From NCBI RefSeq assembly GCF_041365695.1, contig NZ_JBGFSJ010000001.1, positions 540,421-604,420 on the forward strand: a DNA stretch of 64,000 bases. The letters run 5' to 3'. The notes beneath the pieces were generated by a model. The model was not told the origin of the DNA, did not search any database, and saw only the letters and a program-made list of their open reading frames with translations. Numbering within the stretch: position 1 is the stretch's first letter; each line of letters opens with the position of its first letter. The position numbers and the translations under genes were made by a program. This document shows positions 33,946 to 42,837 of the stretch, piece after piece. The DNA comes from Rhodosalinus sp041365695. GTDB taxonomy: Bacteria; Pseudomonadota; Alphaproteobacteria; Rhodobacterales; Rhodobacteraceae.

Positions 33946-34233
33946 TCACTTGAAGCGCGCCATGGCGTTGCGGAACGATTCCGAGAGGCTGTCCCACGCC
34001 TTGTCGAACCCGGATTTCATCTCGGCCCAGGCCTCGTCGCTGGCCTCGCGCAGCTCCTTCAGCTTGGCCTCGGCCTCGTCGCGCCGGTTGCGCGCCTCCT
34101 CGAGCTGCTTTTCGTACTCGATCTTGGTGTCGGCTTCGGCCTCGTCGACCTTGGCCTTCATCTTCTCGATCTCGGCGTTCCACTGCTCCAGCTTCGCCTT
34201 GGCCTTCTCGATGTACTCGTCTCTCTCGGACAT
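33946..34233 (-). CDS. Small charged coiled-coil protein
   Basis: The 95-aa protein, MSERDEYIEKAKAKLEQWNA and onward, is one charged helix with heptad pattern and an amphipathic end (FDKAWDSLSESFRNAMARF). It differs from its copy at 20701-20988 in four residues (Ala/Glu, Asp/Glu, Arg/Lys, Asn/Ser). It has no signal peptide and no known family that I can name. A GGAGG site precedes the ATG at 34233. It heads a two-gene unit with the secreted coiled-coil protein. An FNR-type box lies about 170 bp upstream, which might control it, though the divergent VWA gene is better placed. Confidence 0.8.
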   Translation of the reverse strand: MSERDEYIEKAKAKLEQWNAEIEKMKAKVDEAEADTKIEYEKQLEEARNRRDEAEAKLKELREASDEAWAEMKSGFDKAWDSLSESFRNAMARFK

Positions 34234-34398
34234 TACGCAACCTCCATTCTGGACTGTCCGTGCGAGGCGGGATGCCTCGCCACGCGGCCAGTCGATTTCG
34301 GGCCCGGATGGGGTGCGCCGCCTTCGTACTCTCGAAGCAGCACGGTGTGGCCATCCGACTTGTGCCGACCTGTAGACCATGCATGAAATCCCTTTCCA

Positions 34399-34412
34399 TT
34401 GACGCAGGTCAA
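34399..34412. promoter_or_regulatory. FNR/FnrL-type box in divergent region
   Basis: TTGAC-GCAG-GTCAA has perfect FNR half-sites and the N4 spacer. It lies 70 bp before the VWA gene start (centre 76 bp), a distance suitable for class II activation, and about 170 bp upstream of the divergent coiled-coil gene. Either gene could be the target. Confidence 0.6.
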
Positions 34413-34481
34413 GACCCGGCCGGGGCGTGAACCCGGCCGGCGCATGTGCTAGATTTCCGACGATGGTCGAAGGGGGATGTC

Positions 34482-35234
34482 GTGGCCTCAGGATTGCGCG
34501 CGCTCGCCGTGGCGGGCTTCGTTTCCGCCGGGACCCTCTCGGGCGCGCCGGGGCTCGAGGCCGATCCCGGCTGCGCGACGGATGCGATCCTCGTCTTCGA
34601 CGGCTCGGGCAGCATGGCGGAGGTCGCCTACGAACTGTCCGGGACCCCGCGAATCATCGACGCGCGGGCCGCCATGCGCCGGGCCATTCCCGACATCACG
34701 CCGTTTCGCGATCTCGGCCTGCTGGTTTACGGCCCCGGCGGTGCCGACGCCTGTTCCGGGATCGATCTGCGGTTCGAGCCCGCGCCGGACATGGGGCCGG
34801 CCGTGATCGACGCGATCGAGAGGCTGGAGCCAGCGGGCCTCACGCCGCTCGCGGCGTCGGTTGAGCACGCGGCCGAAGCGCTCGACTACCGGACGCGGCC
34901 CGCGATCGTCGTGCTGGTGACCGATGGCAACGAGACATGTGGCGGGACGCCTTGCGCGCTCGGCACGCGGCTTGCGTCGCGCGCGGCCGACCTGCGCGTC
35001 CATGTCATCGGCTTCAAGGTCGTGGACGATTTCTTCGGCTGGAACAGCCCGGAGGCGCGGACCTACACGGGCGGCGAAACCGTCGCGAAATGCCTCGCCG
35101 ACGCGACGGGCGGGCTTTTCGTGTCCACCCGCACGGTCGATGACCTTACCCACGCGCTGCGCGAAACGCTGGGCTGCGCCCTGATCGGCCGCGCCGCAAC
35201 GGCGCCCGGCGCGGTGGGCCGTGCGCCGGGGTGA
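34482..35234 (+). CDS. Secreted von Willebrand factor A domain protein
   Basis: The 250-aa protein has a signal peptide and one VWA domain. The metal-binding MIDAS pattern is visible as DAILVFDGSGSMAE (DxSxS), a Thr near LTPLAASVEHAAEAL, and VVLVTDGNETCGG (TDG). Cysteines (CATD, CSGI, CGGTPC, KCLADATGG, LGCAL) suggest periplasmic disulfides. VWA proteins bind protein partners through the metal. I prefer the GTG at 34482 with AGGGGG upstream over an in-frame GTG at 34446. It stands alone with an FNR-type box in its promoter region, suggesting low-oxygen expression; its partner is unknown. Confidence 0.75.
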   Translation: MASGLRALAVAGFVSAGTLSGAPGLEADPGCATDAILVFDGSGSMAEVAYELSGTPRIIDARAAMRRAIPDITPFRDLGLLVYGPGGADACSGIDLRFEPAPDMGPAVIDAIERLEPAGLTPLAASVEHAAEALDYRTRPAIVVLVTDGNETCGGTPCALGTRLASRAADLRVHVIGFKVVDDFFGWNSPEARTYTGGETVAKCLADATGGLFVSTRTVDDLTHALRETLGCALIGRAATAPGAVGRAPG

Positions 35235-35791
35235 GGGCCGGGATCCGGGGGCCTGCAGGGGCAAGGATGCGCCGATACGGCGATGCCGTGCGGGCGAAAG
35301 CCATGGCAAAATTCAAGAATACGTGATCCGTCCAGTGCGAATCGGGCATTTCCAGGCTGTGGATAACCTTCGGGACATTTCTCCTTTGCGGCTTGGGTGA
35401 CGGACCTGCCATGACGCTGTCGCGGTCGTTTGCGCCGCAAGGGCCAAGGTGCTGACAAGATACGAGATTGCCCGTGACACCCGGGTGGGAGCGGCGTTTT
35501 CACCGGTGCGGCGAGGTGCTGGGCCGTGCGCGCGCCGGCCCGTGCACAAACCCTGAACGTCGGCGCTGCGTCGCTGTGGAACGGGCAGGGGCGGCGTCGC
35601 GCCTTGATCCAGATCAAGGTTTGCGCGAATTCCGCCACGGCGCCTTCATCTGCATCGGTCCCGCCAGCCGCAACTCGGCTTCCGGGGCGGATGTCCCTTT
35701 CGCTGCGGGCTTTGCGAAACCGGGTTCTCGCCTGTCAACCCACCGGATATGCGCTACCTTCAGGAACTGAAGCGGCGTAGCGGTCAACGGC
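35235..35791. promoter_or_regulatory. 557-bp region upstream of RND efflux genes
   Basis: No convincing gene lies here. A perfect FNR-type palindrome is at 35604-35617. The region is less GC-rich than the coding DNA around 35290-35420. Open frames on either strand have no recognisable content. Confidence 0.45.
35604..35617. promoter_or_regulatory. Perfect FNR/FnrL consensus box
   Basis: TTGAT-CCAG-ATCAA matches the FNR/FnrL consensus TTGAT-N4-ATCAA exactly. Its centre is ~181 bp before the efflux adaptor start, so a leader of about 140 bases would be needed. It may alternatively drive a small untranslated RNA or a gene I cannot see. Confidence 0.7.
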
Positions 35792-36937
35792 ATGGTCAGG
35801 CAACTTGTTCTTTCGCTCGTGGTGATCGCCGGAACGCTGGCGATCTGGATCAACTTCGTGCCGTCCTCCCTGCCGCTTCTCGACCGGCTGGGCGTCCTCG
35901 ACCTCGTCGGGGTGGAGCTCGACGCGGAAGAGGATACCGGCGGCAGCGGCGGGTTCGGGCGCGGACCGGCCACCGTCATCACCGTGCCCGTCGCCGAAGG
36001 CATCATCGACGACCGCGTGGCCTCCATCGGCGACGGCAAGGCGCTGCGCAGTGTCACGGTGCGCACCGACGCGACCGGACGGGTGGTGGAGATCGGGTTC
36101 GAGCCCGGCGGCAAGGTGCAGGAGGGCGACCTGATTGTCAGGCTCGACGACGAGGCGGAGCGCATCGCGCTGGAGCGCGCGGAGCTGACGCTGGCCGATG
36201 CGCGGGACGAGGCGGAGCGGCTGGAACGCCTTGCCGGGACCGGATCGGTGACCGAGGTCAGACGTCGGGATGCCGAGCTCGCGCTGCGGCAGGCGGAGCT
36301 CGCCTTGCGCCAGGCCGAGTTCGACCTCGCGCAGCGGCGTGTGCGCGCGCCCATCTCGGGCTGGGCCGGCGTGCCCGACCTCGGCGTGGGCGATCGCGTG
36401 ACGGGCGGCGCGGCGCTCGTGTCGATCAGCGACCGCTCGGACATCCTGATCGACTTCCGGGTGCCCGAGCGCGTGGTCCCGCGCCTTGCAACCGGCATGC
36501 CGCTGGAGGCGCGGCCGCTTGCCCTGCCGGACCGCCTGCTGGAGGGCGAGGTGCGCGCGATCGACACGATCGTGGACAGCACCAGCCGCACCCTGCTGGT
36601 GCAGGGCAGGCTCGCCAATCCGGACGACGCGCTGCGCGCGGGCATGGCGTTCGAGGTCTTCCTCGCCTTTCCGGGCGAACGCCTGCCGTCGGTCGATCCG
36701 CTTGCCGTGCAGTGGTCGAGCGACGGCTCCTTCGTCTGGGTCGTGCGGGACGGGGCGTCGGTGCGCGTGCCGGTGACGATCCGCCAGCGCAACGAGGATG
36801 CGGTCCTGGTCGAGGGGGCGCTCGAGATCGGCGAGCAGGTCGTGACCGAGGGCGTGCAGAACCTGCGCCCCGGCGGCGGGGTGCGGGTCGCCGAACCGCA
36901 GGCCGCGCGGCTCGACACGTCGCGCGACGCGCTCTGA
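35792..36937 (+). CDS. RND efflux periplasmic adaptor protein
   Basis: The 381-aa membrane fusion protein has an N-terminal anchor helix (VRQLVLSLVVIAGTLAIWIN), a lipoyl/barrel-sandwich domain (VRTDATGRVVEIGFEPGGKV and GDLIVRLDDE), a helical hairpin (ALERAELTLADARDEAERL... LRQAEFDLAQRRVRAPISGW) and beta-barrel plus membrane-proximal domains. It links the inner-membrane pump to an outer-membrane channel. It resembles the VexE/MdtA-type adaptors of HAE1 pumps. The ATG at 35792 follows the region with an FNR box. The pump gene starts 14 bp later. No outer-membrane TolC gene is adjacent. Confidence 0.9.
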   Translation: MVRQLVLSLVVIAGTLAIWINFVPSSLPLLDRLGVLDLVGVELDAEEDTGGSGGFGRGPATVITVPVAEGIIDDRVASIGDGKALRSVTVRTDATGRVVEIGFEPGGKVQEGDLIVRLDDEAERIALERAELTLADARDEAERLERLAGTGSVTEVRRRDAELALRQAELALRQAEFDLAQRRVRAPISGWAGVPDLGVGDRVTGGAALVSISDRSDILIDFRVPERVVPRLATGMPLEARPLALPDRLLEGEVRAIDTIVDSTSRTLLVQGRLANPDDALRAGMAFEVFLAFPGERLPSVDPLAVQWSSDGSFVWVVRDGASVRVPVTIRQRNEDAVLVEGALEIGEQVVTEGVQNLRPGGGVRVAEPQAARLDTSRDAL

Positions 36938-36951
36938 GGGGGGGCGGGCGG

Positions 36952-39900
36952 ATGATGGAGGATGCCACGCGAACGGCCCAGGGCGGCACGGCGCTTTTCG
37001 TGCGCCGCCCGATCCTGGCCTATGTGCTGAGCGCGCTCGTCGTGCTGGCGGGGCTCGCCGCGATCTTCGGCGCCGAAATCCGCGAGCTTCCGAATGTCGA
37101 TCGCCCGGTCGTGACCGTTACGACCCAGTTCCCGGGCGCATCGCCGGAAAGCATCGACCAGGAGGTGACCGGCCGGATCGAGGGGGCCGTGGGCCGGGTC
37201 GCGGGCATTCGCTCGATCTCGTCGAACTCGCGTTTCGGGCGCAGCCGCGTCACGCTGGAATTCACCGGCAACGTCGATATCGATGTGGCGGCGACCGACG
37301 TCCGGGATGCCGTGGCGCGGATCGCGGGACAGCTTCCCGACGGTGCCGAGACGCCCGAGATCGTCAAGGCCGACGCCGACGCGCAGCCGGTGGTGCGCGT
37401 GGCCGTCACCTCCGCCAGCCGCTCGCCGCAGGATCTCACGCGGATCGTCCGGGAGCGGGTCGAGGACCGGCTGATCTCGATCGAGGGTGTGGCCGACCTT
37501 CAGATCTACGGCGACCGGGAACCGATCTTCCGCGTGGACATCGACCTGGCCGAGCTGGCCAGCCGGGGCCTGACACTTGCCGACATGCGCCGCGCGCTGG
37601 CCGATGCGGGCTTCAACGCGCCGGCGGGCGATCTTGCGGGCAGCCGGCAGTCGATCAACGTGCGCACCACGGCGCTCGTGGCCTCGCCAGCCGCCTTCGA
37701 GGATCTGCAACTTGCTTCGAACGTCCGCGTGCGCGACGTGGCCACCGTGACGCTGGGCCCCGCGCCCAACGAGACGGTGCTGCGCGCCAACGGCCAGACG
37801 GGGCTCGGGATCGGCATCATCCGGCAGGCGGGCAGCAACACGCTCGACATCTCGGCGGCGGTGCGGGCGACCGTGGCGGAACTCGACGCCACGCTGCCCG
37901 AGGACGTGCGCATCTTCGTCACCTCCGACGACGCGGTGTTCATCAACGGCGCGATCGCGGAGGTCCTGAAGACGCTCGGGCTGGCCATCCTCATCGTCGT
38001 CGTGGTGATCTTCGTGTTCCTGCGCGACGCGCGCGCCACGATGATACCCGCGATCACCATGCCGGTGGCGCTGATCGGCACGCTCGCCGCGATCTGGATG
38101 GTGGGCTTTTCCGTCAACATCCTGACGCTGCTCGCCCTCGTGCTGGCCACCGGGCTCGTGGTGGACGACGCCATCGTCGTTCTGGAAAACATCGTGCGGC
38201 GGCGGTCCGAAGGAATGGGCCCGCGCGCGGCGGCCGTGCTCGGCACGCGGCAGGTGTTCTTCGCCGTGGTGACGACCACCGCGACGCTCGCGGCCGTGTT
38301 CGTGCCGCTGTCCTTCCTGCCGGGACAGGCGGGCGGGCTTTTCCGTGAATTCGGATTCACCCTCGCGATGGCGGTCGCGCTCTCTTCCGTCGTGGCGCTG
38401 ACGCTTTGCCCCGTGCTGGCGAGCCGGCTCCTGCGCGAGGGATCGGCCCGGACCGGCCCGGTGGCGTGGGTCGGCAATCGCCTCGCGGCGATCTATGCGC
38501 GCACGCTGGGCTGGGCGCTCGCCGTGCCGCTGGTGATCGTGCTTGCCGCGGCGCTCTTCGCGGCGACGGCCGTTCTGGTGGGCAGCGGCATCCGCCATGA
38601 ACTGACCCCGCGCGAGGATCGCGCCGTAGCACTTCTCAGCGTGACCGCGCCGCAGGGCGTCTCGCTCGACTACACCACCGGAAAGATGCGCGAGATCGAG
38701 GACGCGGTGCAGCCCCTGCGCGAGGCGGGCGAGATCACCAACGTCTTCTCGATCACCGGCTTTGGCGCCGACAACCGCGGGTTCATGGTCTTCACGCTGG
38801 CCAAGTGGGGCGAGCGCGCGCGCAGCCAGGACGAGATCGTGGGCGAGATCAACGGCAAGCTGCGCCGGATCGTGGGCGTGCGCGCCTTCGCGATCCAGCC
38901 CAATTCCCTGGGCATCCGGGGCGCCGGGCGGGGCCTGTCCTTCGCCGTCACGGGATCGAGCTACGCGCAGCTCGCGGAGGTGGCCGAAAGCCTCGTGGCC
39001 CGGATGCAGGAGATGCCGGCGATGGGCCAGGTGCGCCTGGAATACGAGACGACCCAGCCGCAGCTTTTCGTGGAGATCGACCGCACCCGCGCGGCCGATC
39101 TGGGCATCGACATCACCGGGCTGGGCGAGGCGCTGCGCGCGGTGCTGAACGGGCGCACGATCGGCGAGGTCTTCGTCGAGGACGAGGCGATCGACGTGCA
39201 GATGCTGTCGACCACGAACCCCGTGAACGACCCGGGCGATCTGCAGAACATCTTCGTGCGCTCGTCGGAGGGGCAGATGGTGCCGATGTCGAGCTTCGTC
39301 CGACTGGAGGAGCGCGCTGTCGCGCCCGAACTCGAACGCGAGGGCCAGCAGCGCTCGGTCGAGATCTCGGCAGGGCTCACGCCGGAGCTGGCGCTTGGCG
39401 ACGCGCTGGCGCAGGTCGAGGAGATGGCGGACGACATCCTTGCCGAGGAAAACCGCATCGTCCCGCTGGCCGAGGCCGCGACGCTCGACCAGACCAACGC
39501 GGGCCTCCTCGTGACCTTCGCCTTCGCCATCGCGGTGGTGTTCCTCGTGCTTTCCGCGCAGTTCGAAAGCTTCGTCTCGGCCATCGTCGTGATGGCGACC
39601 GTGCCCATCGGGCTGGCCTGCGCGGCCTTCGCGCTTCTGCTGACCGGGCAGAGCCTGAACGTCTATTCGCAGATCGGGCTCGTCATGCTGATCGGGATCA
39701 TGGCCAAGAACGGCATCCTGATCGTGGAGTTCGCGAACCAGCTGCGCGACCGGGGGCAGGGGGTGCGCGAGGCGATCCTCGACGCCTCCACGATCCGCCT
39801 GCGTCCCGTGATGATGACGATGACCTCCACCGTGCTGGGCGGCGTGCCGCTCATCCTGTCGTCGGGGGCCGGGGCCGAGGCGCGCGAGGCGCTGGGCTGG

Positions 39901-40047
39901 GTGATCGTGGGCGGGCTCGGGCTCGCCACGCTTTCCACCCTCTATCTCACACCGGTCGCCTACCTTCTGCTCGCCCGCTTTTCCAAGCCCCGTGCCGAAG
40001 AGGCGCGGCGGCTGACCCGGGAGCTCGAAGAGGCGCTGGCGGGCTGA
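36952..40047 (+). CDS. RND efflux transporter permease (HAE1 type)
   Basis: The 1031-aa pump starts with FVRRPILAYVLSALVVLAGL and has two sets of six helices with large periplasmic loops. Landmarks are FPGASPESIDQEVTGRIEGA, the helix 4 ATGLVVDDAIVVLENIVRRR motif with the Asp pair of proton transfer, the repeat LMLIGIMAKNGILIVEFANQ, and FREFGFTLAMAVALSSVVAL. It exports toxic compounds using the proton gradient. Length is that of AcrB-like proteins. An in-frame ATG three bases on (36955) is equally possible. It forms an operon with the adaptor and ends 29 bp from a convergent EEP gene. Substrate is unknown. Confidence 0.92.
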   Translation: MMEDATRTAQGGTALFVRRPILAYVLSALVVLAGLAAIFGAEIRELPNVDRPVVTVTTQFPGASPESIDQEVTGRIEGAVGRVAGIRSISSNSRFGRSRVTLEFTGNVDIDVAATDVRDAVARIAGQLPDGAETPEIVKADADAQPVVRVAVTSASRSPQDLTRIVRERVEDRLISIEGVADLQIYGDREPIFRVDIDLAELASRGLTLADMRRALADAGFNAPAGDLAGSRQSINVRTTALVASPAAFEDLQLASNVRVRDVATVTLGPAPNETVLRANGQTGLGIGIIRQAGSNTLDISAAVRATVAELDATLPEDVRIFVTSDDAVFINGAIAEVLKTLGLAILIVVVVIFVFLRDARATMIPAITMPVALIGTLAAIWMVGFSVNILTLLALVLATGLVVDDAIVVLENIVRRRSEGMGPRAAAVLGTRQVFFAVVTTTATLAAVFVPLSFLPGQAGGLFREFGFTLAMAVALSSVVALTLCPVLASRLLREGSARTGPVAWVGNRLAAIYARTLGWALAVPLVIVLAAALFAATAVLVGSGIRHELTPREDRAVALLSVTAPQGVSLDYTTGKMREIEDAVQPLREAGEITNVFSITGFGADNRGFMVFTLAKWGERARSQDEIVGEINGKLRRIVGVRAFAIQPNSLGIRGAGRGLSFAVTGSSYAQLAEVAESLVARMQEMPAMGQVRLEYETTQPQLFVEIDRTRAADLGIDITGLGEALRAVLNGRTIGEVFVEDEAIDVQMLSTTNPVNDPGDLQNIFVRSSEGQMVPMSSFVRLEERAVAPELEREGQQRSVEISAGLTPELALGDALAQVEEMADDILAEENRIVPLAEAATLDQTNAGLLVTFAFAIAVVFLVLSAQFESFVSAIVVMATVPIGLACAAFALLLTGQSLNVYSQIGLVMLIGIMAKNGILIVEFANQLRDRGQGVREAILDASTIRLRPVMMTMTSTVLGGVPLILSSGAGAEAREALGWVIVGGLGLATLSTLYLTPVAYLLLARFSKPRAEEARRLTRELEEALAG

Positions 40048-40076
40048 GGCGGTCGCGCCGGCGCCGTCCTGTCGGC

Positions 40077-40919
40077 TCAGGCCCGGCGCAGCCTGCGGAG
40101 CCTCGACCGCGGCGGTGCGGGACGCGCGGCGGGCGCGGGGTGGTCGGACGCGTCGGGCATGAGGGCGGGCGCGAATTCCGCCCAGACGGGCAGGTGGTCC
40201 GAGGCGATGCGGCTCGGCCCTTCCCTGACAACGCCCGCGCCGAAGGCGTGCAGGCCGCGGCCGTGCGCGATCCTGTCGAGCGGCGCCAGCGGCCGCGCGG
40301 CGTGGAAGCTGGCGCCCGGCGCGAGCACCGCGAAATCGGGCGCGAGGGCCTCGAGCCCGCGGACCGTGGACCATTCGTTGAAATCGCCCAGGATCAGGGT
40401 GTTGGGCAGGGCGGCGGCGTCCAGCCCGGTCCGGATCGTGGCGAGCTGGCGGCGCCGCCACGCGCGCAGGAGCCCCAGGTGGGTCGCGACCACGCGCACG
40501 CGCGCTTCGAGCCCGGGCACGGCGATTTCCGCCGTGATCGCGCCGCGCGGCTCGAGCGCGGGAAGCTCGATCGAGGCCGCCGCGCGCACCAGCAGATCCC
40601 GCCGCACCAGCAGCGCGTTGCCGTGCACGCCGAGCGAGCCTGGATTGCCGCCCACGTCCACGACCTCCATGCCGGTGGCCTCCGAGATCTCGTGGCGCGA
40701 CAGCGCGGCGGGCCGGGTGCCCAGGCGCAGATCGGCCTCCTGCAGGGCGACGATGTCGGCGCGCAGATCGGCGATGGCGGCGATCACGCGCGCGGGATCC
40801 CGCCGCCGGTCGAGGCCGACGGCCTTGCGGATGTTCCAGGTCGCCACGCGCAGGGCCGCGGCGGGCGCCGTGTCCGGTTCCCGTCCTTGCCAGTCGATCG
40901 TCTCGCGGTCTGTCTGCAC
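40077..40919 (-). CDS. Endonuclease/exonuclease/phosphatase family protein
   Basis: The 280-aa EEP-fold protein shows ATWNIRKAVGLDRRRDPARV, ADIVALQEADLRLG, ATHLGLLRAWRRRQL (catalytic His), LGDFNEWSTVRGL and IASDHLPVWAEF. It is a paralogue of the 6890-7630 product, with the same motif order and the same GDFNEW signature, so both may act on the same type of phosphodiester. The C-terminal 25 residues are Pro/Arg-rich. The GTG at 40919 has AGAGG five bases upstream; a longer start at 41054 would add low-complexity sequence. The cls gene lies 216 bp upstream on the same strand, suggesting phospholipid-related context. Confidence 0.83.
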   Translation of the reverse strand: MQTDRETIDWQGREPDTAPAAALRVATWNIRKAVGLDRRRDPARVIAAIADLRADIVALQEADLRLGTRPAALSRHEISEATGMEVVDVGGNPGSLGVHGNALLVRRDLLVRAAASIELPALEPRGAITAEIAVPGLEARVRVVATHLGLLRAWRRRQLATIRTGLDAAALPNTLILGDFNEWSTVRGLEALAPDFAVLAPGASFHAARPLAPLDRIAHGRGLHAFGAGVVREGPSRIASDHLPVWAEFAPALMPDASDHPAPAARPAPPRSRLRRLRRA

Positions 40920-41135
40920 CAATCCTCTGTTCCTTGCCGGGCGTCCTCTGCCCCCTTGTCGCGTCGCCTGGTCGCGCCGCGCGGGCGTGTCAGGCGCGCT
41001 GACCGGCGGCCACAGGGCTGCCGCGGGGCCTCGATGATCGCCCGTGAGCCGCATGTCGGGCGGGGTTTCGCATTATGTCGCGACGCCGCGGCGGCGATTC
41101 AAGGCGGTGGCGCCGTGCGGCCCATCCCGCGCGCC

Positions 41136-42587
41136 TCACAGCACGGGGCCCATCATGGCGACCGAGTTGTTCCAGAGCCGTTTCGCCGGACCCCAATCCG
41201 TCACCTCCTTCATGGTGATTTCGCGCGACCGGGAAATGTAGCCGTCCTGCAGGTCGCGGAGTTCTCCGGTGAGCGCCCTGTCCTTGAGAAGCACGTTGTT
41301 TTCGTAGTTGAGCTCGAAGGAGCGCCGGTCGAGATTGGCCGAGCCGATCAGGGCGATCTCGCGGTCGAGGGTGAGCGACTTGGCGTGCAGCAGACCTCCC
41401 TCGTACTCGAAGATCCGCACATTCGATTGCAGAAGCTCGAGGTAGTAGCTTCGGCTCGCGGCGCCGACGATCCAGGAATCGTTCTTGGCAGGAAGCACCA
41501 GGCTGGTGCGGACCCCGCGATGGCCGGCGCCGCAGAGCGCCGACTGCATCGAGTCCGAGGGCACGTAATAGGGCGTCGTGATCACCAGTTCCTCGCGCGC
41601 GCCGTGCATCAGCGTCTCGAAGACTTCCGGCATGGCGGAATTGCGGACCGTCGGTCCGGTGCCGATCGCCTGTGCCACGATCGAGCCCTTCGACGGCTGT
41701 TCCGCTGCCGATGCGTCCAGATCCTCCAGCCCGTCGTCGACATGCGAGACCCAGTCCTGCAGGAACAGCCTCTGGTTCTGGCCGGCCACCGGGCCTTCGA
41801 GGCGCAACATGACGTCGATCCAGGGGGCGTATCGGGGTTTCACCCGGAATTCCGGGTCGGCGCAGTTCTGGCTGCCGCAATAGGTGATGCGGTCGTCGAT
41901 CACCACGATCTTGCGGTGGTTCCTGAGATCGACCCGGCCCCGGATCGGGTGCAGCAGCGGGTTGCCGATGGGAAGCGCAGCGGCGAGCCGCACGCCGGCC
42001 GCCTGCATGTCGGTCCAGTGGCGCGAGCGCACGAGCCGCCGGGAGCCGAGATCGTCCGCCATCGCGCGCACGACGACCCCGCGGCGCGCGGCCGCCTTGA
42101 GCGCCTCGACGACCTTCAGACCGTTGTTGTCGTCGAGCCAGATGTAGAAGACGAGATGGACGTAGCGCTCCGCCGCCGCGATGTCGTCGAGCAGGGACGC
42201 GATCGAGGCGTTCGAGTCGGAGAAGACCCGCGCGGCGTTTCCGGTCGTGGGAAGAAAGCCGCTGACAGAATGGCCGAGGTTGAAGAGATACGCATGGTCC
42301 GAGGCGACGGCCGCGATCCGCCTGCGGGCATCAACTGGGTCGACCTGCGGCGCCTTGAAAAGCCGCGCGGCCTCGCGGTAGCGCGCGACCCGGCGCCGGC
42401 CGATGTTGGTTTCTCCGAAAAGGACATAGGCCAGCATGCCGACCGCCGGCAGCGCGAGCATGACGAGAACCCAGGCGACGCGGGCCGAGGGCTCCCGGTA
42501 GGGGCGCAGCAATGCCCGCAGGATGAAGCCCACCTGCAGCGCGATATAGAGCGTCAGCAGAGAGACGGTCACGACCGATGAACTCAT
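41136..42587 (-). CDS. cls: Cardiolipin synthase (phospholipase D family)
   Basis: The 483-aa enzyme makes cardiolipin from phosphatidylglycerol. Two N-terminal helices (VVTVSLLTLYIALQVGFIL and VAWVLVMLALPAVGMLAYVL) anchor it, followed by two HKD motifs: NHRKIVVIDDRITYCGSQN and HAKSLTLDREIALIGSANLD. Both have the His, Lys and Asp needed. Length and topology match ClsA. The ATG at 42587 begins SSSVVTVSLLTLYI, the anchor helix; extension upstream adds non-family sequence. It is divergent from the XRE regulator gene. Confidence 0.92.
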   Translation of the reverse strand: MSSSVVTVSLLTLYIALQVGFILRALLRPYREPSARVAWVLVMLALPAVGMLAYVLFGETNIGRRRVARYREAARLFKAPQVDPVDARRRIAAVASDHAYLFNLGHSVSGFLPTTGNAARVFSDSNASIASLLDDIAAAERYVHLVFYIWLDDNNGLKVVEALKAAARRGVVVRAMADDLGSRRLVRSRHWTDMQAAGVRLAAALPIGNPLLHPIRGRVDLRNHRKIVVIDDRITYCGSQNCADPEFRVKPRYAPWIDVMLRLEGPVAGQNQRLFLQDWVSHVDDGLEDLDASAAEQPSKGSIVAQAIGTGPTVRNSAMPEVFETLMHGAREELVITTPYYVPSDSMQSALCGAGHRGVRTSLVLPAKNDSWIVGAASRSYYLELLQSNVRIFEYEGGLLHAKSLTLDREIALIGSANLDRRSFELNYENNVLLKDRALTGELRDLQDGYISRSREITMKEVTDWGPAKRLWNNSVAMMGPVL

Positions 42588-42837
42588 CGCGCGTCCTGCG
42601 CAAGGTGATGAAGCCCGGTTGCCTGCGCCATGTCCGCCTCCGTTTCGAGGGTGCCGCTTTCGGACGCATCCTCGGCGTTCGGGGCGCGCAGCGCAATGTC
42701 GCCATGGCGCGACGGCGTTGTCGCCCGTGGGTGCCGGATTGACCGCAGCGAACGATTTTTTCTCTTGCGGAACCGGGCTAGGCTTGCAGCCGGGGCGCTC
42801 GGTCATGTCGCGCCCGGCAGGAAAGAGGCGAGACGCC

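Larger units (their letters stand above)
33473..34233 (-). repeat. Duplicated two-gene segment, copy B (intact)
   Basis: This is the intact partner of 20522-20988, in the same orientation. The shared 288-bp coiled-coil gene differs by about nine bases by eye. The pair flank 12.5 kb that includes the redox genes and the whole arc operon as direct repeats. Confidence 0.85.

Noticed and set aside
20522..34233. The duplicated segment as an insertion sequence or transposon ends
   Set aside because: There is no transposase, terminal inverted repeat or target duplication visible; the repeat is made of ordinary genes.
35614..40461. A 1,615-codon open frame antisense to the RND pump and adaptor genes
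   Set aside because: It is Arg/His/Gly-rich without any domain and lies opposite two well-recognised genes. High-GC codon use produces such open antisense frames.
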